Below, piece after piece: positions 56,197 through 64,000 of a stretch of DNA of 64,000 nucleotides. The translations under genes were made by a program, and so were the position numbers. The stretch covers positions 186,001 to 250,000 of the forward strand of contig JANJTC010000005.1 of assembly GCA_024711325.1 (NCBI GenBank), read 5' to 3'. The notes below the pieces were generated by a model. It saw nothing but the letters and a program-made list of their open reading frames with translations, did no database searches and was not told where the DNA came from. Numbering within the stretch: position 1 is the stretch's first letter; each line of letters starts with the position of its first letter. The stretch comes from Bacteriovoracaceae bacterium (GTDB taxonomy: Bacteria; Bdellovibrionota; Bacteriovoracia; Bacteriovoracales; Bacteriovoracaceae).

Positions 56197-56613
56197 ATGA
56201 AAAAATTAGTTTTTTTCACCAGTTTAATTACTTCTCTTGTCGCTTCAGCTGGAGAGTTAAAAGTTATGGATCTACCATCATTAGAAATGTCCCATGGTCA
56301 TGTGACTTCCAGATTCGAGATTGATCTTAATTCTGGTACGGCCGGAGTTTCTGCGACTGTGACCAGAAGAAAACCGGGACGAGGCGGCGGTACAACATAT
56401 ACTCACACTCGTGAAAATATGGTTCCTGAATTGTCCATGGTTGATGGAACCCTTTCTTTATATGTCGATGGTACTATAGTTAATTGTGGAACTATGGGAG
56501 TTACTCGTATCTTTAAGCGCCCGGTTTTGAACCTCAACGGTAATTGTGATTTAGACAGCCGAAGAGTTAAGACCTCTCAGGGACGACGCTTTCAGTTGTT
56601 TATCAAGTATTAA
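56197..56613 (+). CDS. Small exported protein, tandem paralogue 1, 138 aa
   Basis: The start is at 56197 (TAAGGAGACC upstream), where a signal peptide begins (MKKLVFFTSLITSLVASA). The mature part is beta-rich: GELKVMDLPS, GTAGVSATV, VPELSMVDGTLSL, NCGTMGVTR and LNLNGNC. Two Cys are conserved with the paralogue at 56714 and may form a disulfide. An Arg/Gly-rich loop (RRKPGRGGG) is specific to this copy. No family is recognised. Confidence 0.75.
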   Translation: MKKLVFFTSLITSLVASAGELKVMDLPSLEMSHGHVTSRFEIDLNSGTAGVSATVTRRKPGRGGGTTYTHTRENMVPELSMVDGTLSLYVDGTIVNCGTMGVTRIFKRPVLNLNGNCDLDSRRVKTSQGRRFQLFIKY

Positions 56614-56631
56614 TAGTAATCAAGAACCAGT

Positions 56632-56650
56632 GTCAAAAAGCACCTTTGAC
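56632..56650. repeat. 19-bp repeat with inverted arms, copy 2, at the promoter of paralogue 2
   Basis: GTCAAAAAGCACCTTTGAC again. The 3' arm supplies TTGACA (56646-56651), with TAGATT 17 bp further, a fair sigma70-type promoter. The upstream arm would overlap the -35 region, suiting a bound regulator. Confidence 0.72.
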
Positions 56651-56713
56651 AGGAGTTTTAAATTTCCCTAGATTCCGCTGCTATGAAATTTAACACCCTT
56701 TAAGGAGGACCTG

Positions 56714-57127
56714 ATGAGAAGTTTGATTTTAGTTGCTAGTTTATTTGCATCCCTGGCCGTTTCAGCTGGAGAGTTGAAAGTAATCGATGTGCCATCTACT
56801 AAAATGCCTTACGGACATGTTGACACTAAATTTGAAGTTAACTTGAAGGAAGGGACTGCAGGTGTTTCTGCAACTTTTAAGAAAATAAGACCTCGCAAAC
56901 ATCCTCGAATTCAAGTAACAAGTTTTGAATCAATTGTTCCCGAACTCTCTATGGTGGGTGACGATCTGATCCTGGATATTGATGGAACTTCTGTGACTTG
57001 TGGAACAATGGGCATAACCAGAGTTTTTAAACTTCCGGTATTAAAGTTAAATGGTAACTGTCTTCTAGAATCAAAGCGAGTTAGGACGAATAAAGGTACC
57101 CGTTTTCAAGTAGTGCTTAAGTACTAA
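56714..57127 (+). CDS. Small exported protein, tandem paralogue 2, 137 aa
   Basis: A paralogue of the gene at 56197 over its full length: signal peptide (LILVASLFASLAVSA), GELKVIDVPS, EGTAGVSATF, VPELSMVGDDLIL, TCGTMGITRVFK and LKLNGNC, with both Cys kept. The loop is basic (RPRKHPR) here too but different in sequence. AAGGAGG precedes the ATG and a hairpin terminator follows. The tandem copies point to a duplication with divergence of the basic loop. Confidence 0.77.
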   Translation: MRSLILVASLFASLAVSAGELKVIDVPSTKMPYGHVDTKFEVNLKEGTAGVSATFKKIRPRKHPRIQVTSFESIVPELSMVGDDLILDIDGTSVTCGTMGITRVFKLPVLKLNGNCLLESKRVRTNKGTRFQVVLKY

Positions 57128-57136
57128 GGAAATATC

Positions 57137-57162
57137 GATTGCCTCCAGAAATGGAGGCAATC
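57137..57162. terminator. Hairpin between convergent genes
   Basis: The 11-bp perfect stem GATTGCCTCCA/TGGAGGCAATC has loop GAAA. The T-rich tail on the plus strand is interrupted (ATTCTCTTTG). It separates the paralogue pair from the mla operon. Confidence 0.75.
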
Positions 57163-57997
57163 ATTCTCTTTGTTCTGAATTCTTTATAGATTCTCTGATG
57201 AAATATTTTATAACTTTATTTCTCTGGGCCCCGCCGAGAAGAGCGCGAAGCTCATCATGCAAGCTATCATCATAGATAACTGAATTCATAGTACCAGGCC
57301 CTTTCTCTACTCTGGTGAGTATCCGGTCCATGGAAGCCGAAGCTTTATTTAAATTGGCCATGCTCATATTAACATTTGAAATCATCTTGCCCATCTGGGC
57401 AGCTTTTAATTCAGAGGTGACTGATTCAAGATTGCCAGAAGCCTTATTCAGGGAATTCATGGCATCGATGATGGTTTTCCCATCACCCAATTTAACCAGA
57501 ATATGATCCAGCTTATTTAAGATTCTCTCCGTTACCGTGGCAATAGAATCACCCTTGGTAATAATTTTTTTAAGATCTGTCAGATCCTCAGAGATCAGGA
57601 TGTCTTTGTTTGGATTAAAAATTGGAGCATCTTTTGTACCATTATAGATTTCAACAAATTTATCTCCAACCAGACCGGCAGTAGAGATGGATACTTTGGA
57701 ATCTTGCTTGATCCAACGAAGTTCTTTTTCAAGAATCGTCATGATGATTTCCACTTCATCTTCAGAGATAATTTCCACTTCCGTCACAGACCCAACCCGA
57801 ATACCTTTTAACTCAACATATGAGCCGGGTTTAAGATTTGAAACACTTGCTACGCGGGCCTTGATATCAATCTTGGGTTCAAATATGGCACTTTCTTTAC
57901 CAATGCTGGCGATGATGATCATCAGGATTAAAGTAAGGCCGGCCACAAAGGCCCCCACTTTTACCAAGTTGATCTTATCTTTTTTTCTGACTATCAT
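57161..57997 (-). CDS. mlaD: MlaD-like MCE-domain lipid-binding protein
   Basis: An N-terminal membrane anchor (about 14-33) is followed by an MCE domain (about 38-120; VSNLKPGSYVELKGIRVGSV and VSISTAGLVGDKFVEIYNG) and a long helical C-terminal tail. At 278 residues it is nearly 100 longer than E. coli MlaD (183); the tail may extend the hexamer's hydrophobic tunnel. Last gene of the operon, 7 bp after mlaF, with GAGGA as SD. Confidence 0.92.
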   Translation of the reverse strand: MIVRKKDKINLVKVGAFVAGLTLILMIIIASIGKESAIFEPKIDIKARVASVSNLKPGSYVELKGIRVGSVTEVEIISEDEVEIIMTILEKELRWIKQDSKVSISTAGLVGDKFVEIYNGTKDAPIFNPNKDILISEDLTDLKKIITKGDSIATVTERILNKLDHILVKLGDGKTIIDAMNSLNKASGNLESVTSELKAAQMGKMISNVNMSMANLNKASASMDRILTRVEKGPGTMNSVIYDDSLHDELRALLGGAQRNKVIKYFIRESIKNSEQRE

Positions 57998-58004
57998 TCT
58001 ATCC

Positions 58005-58733
58005 TCATTGTCCTAACAAAAAACTTTGTACAAATGGATCATCGCTCTTGTCAAAATCTTCAATGGTTCCATTAAAACCAATTGTACCTTCTTTAAGAAT
58101 AAGTATCCTGTCGCAAATTTTTCTCGCAGTCGGAATATCATGAGTCACGAGAATGCCGGATAATCCCTTACTTTTGAAGCGATTCATCACTTCCAAAACC
58201 ATTTCAACGTTTACCGGATCAAGGCCCGCCGTGGGTTCATCATAAAGCAGTATTTCTGGATTCAAAACCATGGAACGCGCAAGCCCAACTCTTTTTTGCA
58301 TCCCGCCTGATAAGTCGGATGGCATTAATTCTATAGCATCTTCCATATTCACCGTCTTAAGAATATCCCTGACACGCACCTCAACCTGTTCTTCAGTTAA
58401 CTTAGTATGTTCAAAGAGGGGATAGGCGATATTTTCAAAAACCGATATTGAGTCAAACAGTGCAGCGTTTTGGAAGGAGTAAGAAATTTTTGTACGAATT
58501 GCATACAACTGCTGCTCAGTTAAATGATCGATTCTTTTTTGATGGAAATAAACTTCACCTTCATCAATATGCTCCAGGCCTATCAGTGAACGAAGAAGAA
58601 CGGATTTCCCTGTTCCTGAATGTCCTAAAAGACCAATGGTTTCTCCCACTTCTAAAGAAAAGCTAATTCCACGATGAATGATTTTTTCATCGAAACTCTT
58701 TACTAAATTCTTCACTTCTAAAATGTTCATCAT
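58005..58733 (-). CDS. mlaF: MlaF-like ATPase of Mla lipid transporter
   Basis: ABC ATPase: Walker A GHSGTGKS, Q-loop SYSFQNAALFDSI, signature LSGGMQKRV, Walker B ILLYDEPTAGLDP and switch His in VTHDIP. It powers phospholipid movement between inner and outer membrane with MlaE and MlaD. An in-frame TTG at 58745 would overlap mlaE; the ATG at 58733 is preferred, four bases after the mlaE stop. Confidence 0.94.
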   Translation of the reverse strand: MMNILEVKNLVKSFDEKIIHRGISFSLEVGETIGLLGHSGTGKSVLLRSLIGLEHIDEGEVYFHQKRIDHLTEQQLYAIRTKISYSFQNAALFDSISVFENIAYPLFEHTKLTEEQVEVRVRDILKTVNMEDAIELMPSDLSGGMQKRVGLARSMVLNPEILLYDEPTAGLDPVNVEMVLEVMNRFKSKGLSGILVTHDIPTARKICDRILILKEGTIGFNGTIEDFDKSDDPFVQSFLLGQ

Positions 58734-58737
58734 ATGT

Positions 58738-59502
58738 TTAATCAAAGATCAGGATTAAGAGTTTGCTTAAGAAAAAATCGGAAATAAGAATAATGATGGA
58801 TGTTGTAACTACTACCCATGTGGTGGCGGCCCCAACTCCTTTGGTTCCTTCCGTGGTTTGAAATCCCCGATAGCAGGCCACGATGGAAATGATAAAACCA
58901 AAGAACGCACACTTAAACATTGAGCCAAATACATCAGTGAATTGAACAGTTGATAAGACCTTATTGATGTAGAACCCCGCAGGCATGGCGAATTCCGAAT
59001 AAGCAATGGATAGGCCTCCAATAATTCCCATAAAGGCGGAAAGAGTGGCCAATAATGGAAGAGAAAAAATGGTCGCAAGCACCCGGGGAACAACCAATAC
59101 TCTTACAGGGTTGGTTCCTAGCGCCCGAATAGCATCAATCTGTTGGGTAACATTCATCGCTGCAATCTCAGCACTAATGCCTGAACCGATTCTGCCTGCT
59201 ATAAGCAGAGAAGTGAAAATGGGGGCCAATTCTCTCATTAAAGAGAGCGAGACAATTGCCGGAACATATAAAGTTCCGCCAAATTTTGCCAATCCATAAC
59301 CAAACTGCAACGTCATAACCAGACCTGTTACCACGCCTATGACGATCGTGATTGAGAGGGAACCTACACCAAGATTTATGATTTGCTCAAAAAGCCTGCC
59401 CCAATAGAAAGGACGTGTGAATGTACAACAAAAACAGTCTTTCGTTAAAACCACAATCTCGCCCAGAACTTTTAAGTTATGAGTCACATGGGCCTTGATC
59501 AT
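58738..59502 (-). CDS. mlaE: MlaE-like permease of Mla lipid transporter
   Basis: A multi-pass inner-membrane permease of 254 residues: an amphipathic N terminus (FYWGRLFEQIINLGVGSLS), LTGLVMTLQ-type segment VVTGLVMTLQFGYGL, the coupling stretch MRELAPIFTSLLIAGRIGSG and ALGTNPVRVLVVPRVLA. These match MlaE closely. Its start overlaps the stop of the preceding lipoprotein gene (ATGA). Confidence 0.94.
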   Translation of the reverse strand: MIKAHVTHNLKVLGEIVVLTKDCFCCTFTRPFYWGRLFEQIINLGVGSLSITIVIGVVTGLVMTLQFGYGLAKFGGTLYVPAIVSLSLMRELAPIFTSLLIAGRIGSGISAEIAAMNVTQQIDAIRALGTNPVRVLVVPRVLATIFSLPLLATLSAFMGIIGGLSIAYSEFAMPAGFYINKVLSTVQFTDVFGSMFKCAFFGFIISIVACYRGFQTTEGTKGVGAATTWVVVTTSIIILISDFFLSKLLILIFD

Positions 59503-59978
59503 TTAAAGACCACTGTTTTTAAGAAGTCCCCAAAATCTTCATCCTTCTTCTCGGATCCTTCAGGATTGATGGATACAAAATCAAAGTAGCAGTTATTTCT
59601 GCGGGTATTGAGAAGGCGTAAACCAACTTTTACTCCGTCTACTAATCCACTTCCTTCGAGTTTATAAGCTTCTCTGTTTTGAAAAGTGGTATATTCCTGA
59701 ACCACCACTTTGAAATTTTTTACCGTTTTGAAAGTTTTATGGGCCAGCTGCTCAAGTGGTTGTTCCTGAAACTCATCACAAAAGCTGTTAGAGAGAAGAA
59801 TGCGGCCATCCTTACTATTTTCATAGATGTAATCAGAGCGTTTATCTTTGGTGTAGACCCAGTAGGGTTTAGAAAAATGAATGGAATAAGAGGAACCCTT
59901 GGCGGATTTTGGACCTTCATTCCCTTTTATAAAGAATGAACAACTTGATAAAAAGAGAACAGTAACCAGCACCTTCAT
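59499..59978 (-). CDS. Lipoprotein heading the mla operon, 159 aa
   Basis: The signal is very short, with lipobox LSSC at residues 10-13. The mature part is a small soluble domain with Cys in NSFCDEF and RRNNCYFDF. It is neither an MlaC nor an MlaA by sequence. Its 4-bp overlap with mlaE makes it a likely partner of the Mla system, perhaps an outer-membrane component. That role is inference from position. Confidence 0.75.
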   Translation of the reverse strand: MKVLVTVLFLSSCSFFIKGNEGPKSAKGSSYSIHFSKPYWVYTKDKRSDYIYENSKDGRILLSNSFCDEFQEQPLEQLAHKTFKTVKNFKVVVQEYTTFQNREAYKLEGSGLVDGVKVGLRLLNTRRNNCYFDFVSINPEGSEKKDEDFGDFLKTVVFK

Positions 59979-60143
59979 AACGAACCATTTTCAGCGGGTA
60001 ATAGTTAGCAATATTTTAAGTTATTGTATTCCTTCTGGAAATGATGAATGTGTCAAAGGTTCGACTGGACTATTTTGCCGATGGGTAAAATTTGTCTTTT
60101 CCAAATCAAAAATGACGTTACAATGAAAACAGTAGGTAAAAAA

Positions 60144-60202
60144 GACCACATGAAGTGGTCGCAGATTTAAACTCTGCAGCCTCAGTAAAGACAGGAAGTC
60201 TT
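60144..60202 (+). promoter_or_regulatory. Structured leader with three hairpins
   Basis: Consecutive stems: GACCAC/GTGGTC (60144-60160), GCAGA/TCTGC (60161-60177) and AAGAC/GTCTT (60188-60202). The loop of the last one is AGGAA, the SD of the gene at 60208. It matches no riboswitch class I know. Confidence 0.5.
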
Positions 60203-60207
60203 CACGA

Positions 60208-62907
60208 ATGAGAATCTTATCAGCTTTTATAATGACTATTTGTGTGGCCAGTGCGCTGACTGCAACGTCTGTCTTAGCTGACATCATTAATCAAGAAAAT
60301 TTAAAAACTCACCTGCGTTGGAATTTGGTCGTACCACGTGATCAATTCTATATTGTGAAGCGGGGCGAGACGCTTTATATAGAGACGGTTAATCTGGAAA
60401 TGTTTGAAGCCTTGTCTGGCGAAATGGCCAAGCTTAAAACAAATGGTCAGTATGTTGAGAAAATCCAGTATTCAAAAGATAATTTCCCGGCCAAACCTGC
60501 CACCATAGCAGTGAAACTGAAAGATCCTTCAGTCGAGCTTTTCTCTTTCTATCGTGATGCTGACAAGAAATACATTCTGGACTTTTGGATTAACGCCGAC
60601 TTAGTCGCTGAAAAATCTTCTGGCTTTAAAAAGCCATTACCGGTGCCGGTTGAAAATAAACCAGCGATGGTGATGAAGAAAGCTTCGCCTGCCAAGAATG
60701 CTCTTCTAACAAGAAAGAGTGTTATTCAACCAACAGTTGAAGTGGCTTTTACAGATACAAAAGAAAAATCAATCAATCCCACTTATCGTGACTTTCGTTA
60801 TGGGGCGAGCTTCTTATGGGACTATGAACCCATGATACCGCAATTGGAAAAAGATATTAATCTTCAGTCCAAGACTCCGGATGCTCTTTATCCTATAAAA
60901 GATCGGGTTAATCTGGATGATGCTAAAGAAGCTCATATGCAACTTTCCATTAACTTCTACCGTGAAGAAAAATGGGGGCTACTGAATAAATCAATTTCAC
61001 TTTATGAAAAGAAATACGGCAGAGACTCCAACCATGTTCACAATGAATTTCTTAAGGCCAATGCTCTCTTAAAAGGCAATTTGACGAAACCTAATCGCGG
61101 TATCACACAGACGGCGATGGTCATGCTCTCAAACATTAAAGATATGGCGCAGGAATATGAATTAAAGTCGGCCATCCTCCGTTACCTGATCCAGCATAAT
61201 GTAGATTTAAAAGACCATGTGAAAACTTTAGAACTCGCCAAGGAACTATATGTCGAGGCCCGTGGCGATTTTGATCAGAATATTGTCATTCAATCGGCCC
61301 TCACGATTCTTCATTCTTTAGCTGAACTCCGCCAACCTGCTGGTATCGAGGAATTCCTCAAAGAAGAAAAAAATAAGAAAATCGACAGTATCCTTCCACC
61401 TCAGATGAGTATGGCCTATATGAGTTTTGCCTTACTTTCAAAAGGTGAGACTAAAGAACTCATAAAGAGATATCGGGCAGTTGAAAAATCTCTGGTGAGA
61501 CCAGTTCATCCTGCAATTCTTTATAATCTTGGCGAAAGTTTGTTTAGACATGCAGATTATGAAGGGGCCATCAAGGCCTTTGATGAATTCATTGCCTCTT
61601 ATTCGTATTTATTGCAGGCACCACATGCTCGCCTGAGACTTGCTACTGCCTATGAGCTCTTAGATCGTCCCGCCAGCGAGAATCTGGTTCTCTATAAAAA
61701 TGCGATTGATCGTTCAACCTCTCCTGCCATTCGGTATGAAGCCAAGCTTCGTTATGTGGCGATGAATTTAACCCGCAAGTTCAAACCGACTGCTGCTGAT
61801 AAAGAAATGGAAGTTTTCCTTGAGCAGTCACCGGATGAGACCAAGGCGCTGGATCAAAATCTAAAAAAACTTCTTTGGCTTGTTCGTTTGCGTTTATTTA
61901 TTTCAATCAAAGATTACGATAAGGCCCTCTCCTATTTAACTTCGATACCTTTGGATACTCTGAAGCCTGCTGAAAGACGGGTCTTTGAAGGTGACGGAGC
62001 GGAAATTGTATATGGCATTATCCAGGATGCTTACTTAAAAGAAGACTACGCCAAAGTGGTCAAAATTTGGGAAGTTTATAAAGAGAAGTATGAGTCTAAA
62101 GTGGCCAAGAACATCTATATGAACTTTGTTGTTTGTGATGCCTTCATTAAACTTGGACTTTATAAAAGTTATGATCGTGCCCTGGCGAGTTTTAAAAATG
62201 TCCAGAATGAAGAAGCACGCACTTTTCCAGTGTGGGTTGAGCGTTTGAAGACAAATAATCTGGCCCAGATGATTGAAGAATTAAATCTTATCCGTTTGGT
62301 AGCAGACGCCAATTGGCCTGAAGCTGAAGCCAAGTTGGCCTCTTATCCAGTGTCACTTAGGGACTCTTTGAACTACCCGTTCTACCGGGGATTGATTCAT
62401 TTTAACCAGAAAAAGTACTCAGATTCGGTCTTAGAGTTTGAAAAAGTACTGGTAAAACAGAACCCTGCTAACCAGCTTACTCCACGACAAACTGCTGATC
62501 TTTTAATGGGTTATGTGGAGTCTTTATACCAGTTAAAAGACCAGGAACGCTTCAAGACTGTGGTCCGGGCCCTGAACGATGATATAGGTCGCTCAAAGTC
62601 GGCACCAATCTTGAATATCTCCGAGCGAATCAACTATCTCCTCATAGAAGCCTATGCGGGGGAGTCTAATCCTGAATGGAAGGAGCTCGAAGTGATGACA
62701 AAGGCGTTCCGGGAAAAATATCAAAAATCTCCTTACACTGCACGAATTGGATACCTTTATGGGTTATCATTAATAAAGAATGCCAAGGTGCCAGAAGGGC
62801 GTGAGGTATTTACGCTTTTAACGAATGATAAAGATGTTCCTTCTCATATTAAGGAAATGTGTAGAAGTGAATTGGCGACACTAGAATTGATAGAAAAAAA
62901 ATTATAA
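60208..62907 (+). CDS. Large exported TPR-rich protein, 899 aa
   Basis: A signal peptide (about 1-25; FIMTICVASALTATSVLA) is followed by a small N-terminal domain (about 28-140), a Lys/Pro linker (about 145-185) and a long helical solenoid from about 235 with tetratricopeptide-like repeats (for example HPAILYNLGESLFRHADYEG and YPFYRGLIHFNQKKYSDSVL). No enzyme motif is seen. It is followed after 32 bp by the NtrC-like gene and then flgB, so it may act as a periplasmic scaffold linked to motility. That is inference. Confidence 0.8.
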   Translation: MRILSAFIMTICVASALTATSVLADIINQENLKTHLRWNLVVPRDQFYIVKRGETLYIETVNLEMFEALSGEMAKLKTNGQYVEKIQYSKDNFPAKPATIAVKLKDPSVELFSFYRDADKKYILDFWINADLVAEKSSGFKKPLPVPVENKPAMVMKKASPAKNALLTRKSVIQPTVEVAFTDTKEKSINPTYRDFRYGASFLWDYEPMIPQLEKDINLQSKTPDALYPIKDRVNLDDAKEAHMQLSINFYREEKWGLLNKSISLYEKKYGRDSNHVHNEFLKANALLKGNLTKPNRGITQTAMVMLSNIKDMAQEYELKSAILRYLIQHNVDLKDHVKTLELAKELYVEARGDFDQNIVIQSALTILHSLAELRQPAGIEEFLKEEKNKKIDSILPPQMSMAYMSFALLSKGETKELIKRYRAVEKSLVRPVHPAILYNLGESLFRHADYEGAIKAFDEFIASYSYLLQAPHARLRLATAYELLDRPASENLVLYKNAIDRSTSPAIRYEAKLRYVAMNLTRKFKPTAADKEMEVFLEQSPDETKALDQNLKKLLWLVRLRLFISIKDYDKALSYLTSIPLDTLKPAERRVFEGDGAEIVYGIIQDAYLKEDYAKVVKIWEVYKEKYESKVAKNIYMNFVVCDAFIKLGLYKSYDRALASFKNVQNEEARTFPVWVERLKTNNLAQMIEELNLIRLVADANWPEAEAKLASYPVSLRDSLNYPFYRGLIHFNQKKYSDSVLEFEKVLVKQNPANQLTPRQTADLLMGYVESLYQLKDQERFKTVVRALNDDIGRSKSAPILNISERINYLLIEAYAGESNPEWKELEVMTKAFREKYQKSPYTARIGYLYGLSLIKNAKVPEGREVFTLLTNDKDVPSHIKEMCRSELATLELIEKKL

Positions 62908-62939
62908 CGGAAACCAACTAACAACGGACAGGAGGTCTA

Positions 62940-63881
62940 ATGTTATCTCAAGGTTTAACACTTGTAGGCAATCACCCAAAATTCAACAACGCTCTTGAGA
63001 CTGCACGTAATGTTGCTGTCACTAAGACACCAGTTCTGATTTCAGGCGAAGCAGGCTCTGGAAAGAAGGCCCTGGGTGCGTACATCCACAACAATTCAGT
63101 GAGAAAAAATGCTCGTCTGGAAATCGTGGACTGTAGCTTTGATTCACAAACTGTTGAGAAGATCGTCCTTGGTTACCGAGATGATGAAACAGGCCGTTTC
63201 AATCGTGGTGTCCTGGAAGTTGCCAACGGTGGTACGGTAATATTTGCCAACATTGATGCACTGGATGAAAATTTCCAGAAACGCATCTATACTATCCTAC
63301 AAGAGCTGCCAGACTATGAGTTAGACGTCCGTATCCTTGCTACCACTTCGAAAAATCTCTCTAAGCTGGTCGGTGCAGGTAAGTTCTCACGCGCACTTTA
63401 TACTTACTTCAACGGGGCAACGATCGACATGATCGCCCTTCGTGAAAGAGGAACAGACGTGGAATTGATCGCTCGTCACTTCATTGAAGAATTCGCAGCT
63501 GAAAATGAAGCTGGTGATATCTCATTATGTGCTGAGGCTGCCCGCAAGCTGACTGACTACAACTGGAACAACAATCTTTCTGAACTTCGTTCTTTCATCC
63601 GTAAAACTCTCTCAAACATGGAAGGCTCAACACTTGACCTTCAGGCGATTGAGAACGGTGAGCGTAAGGTAGAATTCTCATCTCATGAAACAGATGAAGA
63701 TGGTCTTAAACTTATGTCTTTGAAAGATGCCGAAAAACTTCTTATCAAAAAAGCTCTGGTCTTCACTTCAGAAAATAGAACTCAGGCCGCAAAAATCCTG
63801 GGTGTTTCTATCCGTACTTTGAGAAACAAAATCAATGAGTACAGATCTGAAGGTGCCAGCTACTTTGTTAACTTACGCTAG
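62940..63881 (+). CDS. Degenerate NtrC-like AAA+/Fis-HTH protein
   Basis: The domain order is that of a sigma54 activator without a receiver: AAA+ (about 10-230), then a Fis-type HTH (about 270-305; ENRTQAAKILGVSIRTLRNK). Walker A is GEAGSGKK (36-43). The GAFTGA sigma54-contact loop is missing, replaced by YRDDETGRF, and Walker B reads TVIFANID where the family has FLDE. ATP hydrolysis and sigma54 activation are therefore doubtful. AGGAGGT is a perfect SD. It lies directly upstream of flgB, so it probably controls or tunes flagellar genes. Confidence 0.87.
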   Translation: MLSQGLTLVGNHPKFNNALETARNVAVTKTPVLISGEAGSGKKALGAYIHNNSVRKNARLEIVDCSFDSQTVEKIVLGYRDDETGRFNRGVLEVANGGTVIFANIDALDENFQKRIYTILQELPDYELDVRILATTSKNLSKLVGAGKFSRALYTYFNGATIDMIALRERGTDVELIARHFIEEFAAENEAGDISLCAEAARKLTDYNWNNNLSELRSFIRKTLSNMEGSTLDLQAIENGERKVEFSSHETDEDGLKLMSLKDAEKLLIKKALVFTSENRTQAAKILGVSIRTLRNKINEYRSEGASYFVNLR

Positions 63882-63915
63882 TTTATTTTTAGTATAAATT
63901 GTTGGGGCCATCAGA

Positions 63916-64000
63916 ATGGATGTAAATGACAAAACATTAAAAGCATTAACGACGGCGTTGAATTTCCGTGAGATGCGCCAAGAGCTCATCTCATCTAACG
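63916..64000 (+). CDS. flgB: Flagellar basal-body rod protein FlgB (5' part only)
   Basis: Only 28 codons lie in the window, ending ALNFREMRQELISSN. This matches the conserved FlgB N terminus (RQEVISNNIAN type), a proximal-rod subunit exported by the flagellar type III system. The start is 34 bp after the NtrC-like gene, suggesting the beginning of a flg operon. Confidence 0.8.
   Translation, partial: MDVNDKTLKALTTALNFREMRQELISSN

Noticed and set aside
60050-60090. Possible flagellar sigma28 promoter (CAAAGGTT ... GCCGATGG) upstream of the TPR gene
   Set aside because: The spacing between the two parts is 15 bases where the consensus needs 11, and the GCCGATAA box is imperfect.
60161-60177. 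tRNA-like anticodon arm (5-bp stem, 7-base loop)
   Set aside because: No acceptor stem, D arm or T arm can be formed around it.
1-64000. CRISPR arrays, IS elements, integrases or prophage genes
   Set aside because: No regular direct-repeat array, transposase, integrase or phage structural gene was seen on either strand.

Overview
The window looks like chromosome from a Gram-negative deltaproteobacterium-like lineage, most plausibly a Bdellovibrionota member of the Bacteriovorax/Peredibacter type. This is an inference from content: LPS and outer-membrane genes (lgt, LptF-like, MsbA-like, YejM-like, MlaFED), many secreted or lipidated proteins with no clear family, sigma54-type regulators, a flagellar operon start (flgB), and AT-rich DNA. 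No rRNA or tRNA gene, CRISPR array, IS element or prophage was found. Apart from the two ends, the region reads as a stable and compact core-like segment.

Layout. 1-5.2 kb: an aminotransferase/acyl-thioester-reductase fusion, a hypothetical gene and lgt. 5.5-11.5 kb: MltD-like lytic transglycosylase, then three outer-membrane beta-barrel genes, each followed by its own terminator, and a small gene with a palindromic operator. 11.6-21.4 kb: YejM-like inner-membrane protein, rlmC, mtgA, pepA-trmL, LptF-like permease, RodZ-like and PilW-like proteins, and an RlmD-like methyltransferase. 21.5-25.4 kb: ktrB-ktrA plus a membrane HAMP-PAS protein with no output domain, then a Cys-rich lipoprotein. 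25.6-43.1 kb: housekeeping genes (lepA, recO, glyS, ppdK, a nitrilase, a NifU-domain protein, gmhB, msbA-like), a minimal SF2 helicase, a secreted tandem AhpD-fold protein, and a large secreted toxin-like protein. 43.2-49.4 kb: a PepSY membrane protein under a 26-bp palindrome, then a run of exported enzymes (HEIFH/DUF4105 protein, two App1-like HAD phosphatases, an alpha/beta hydrolase). 49.5-55.9 kb: mpl with an overlapping lipoprotein, metK, and an NtrC-type response regulator. 56-57.1 kb: a tiny membrane peptide and two tandem secreted paralogues linked by an exact 19-bp repeat. 57.2-60 kb: the Mla lipid-transport operon. 60.2-64 kb: a large periplasmic TPR protein, a degenerate sigma54-activator-like protein and the start of flgB.

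How it fits together. Most genes serve the envelope: peptidoglycan turnover and recycling (mltD, mtgA, mpl), lipoprotein and LPS export (lgt, LptF-like, MsbA-like, gmhB), outer-membrane lipid balance (Mla, YejM-like) and exported lipid- or polymer-active enzymes. Gene packing is tight. Six convergent pairs overlap at their 3' ends by 4-21 bp, and several operons have 4-bp or longer overlaps.

The most unusual items are the aminotransferase-reductase fusion, the secreted protein with a toxin-like C terminus, two shared operator systems (TGTTTGATATATCAAACA and GTCAAAAAGCACCTTTGAC), a gmhB gene that seems to start with ATT, an NtrC-like protein whose ATPase and sigma54-contact motifs are lost, and a start codon buried in a perfect hairpin.
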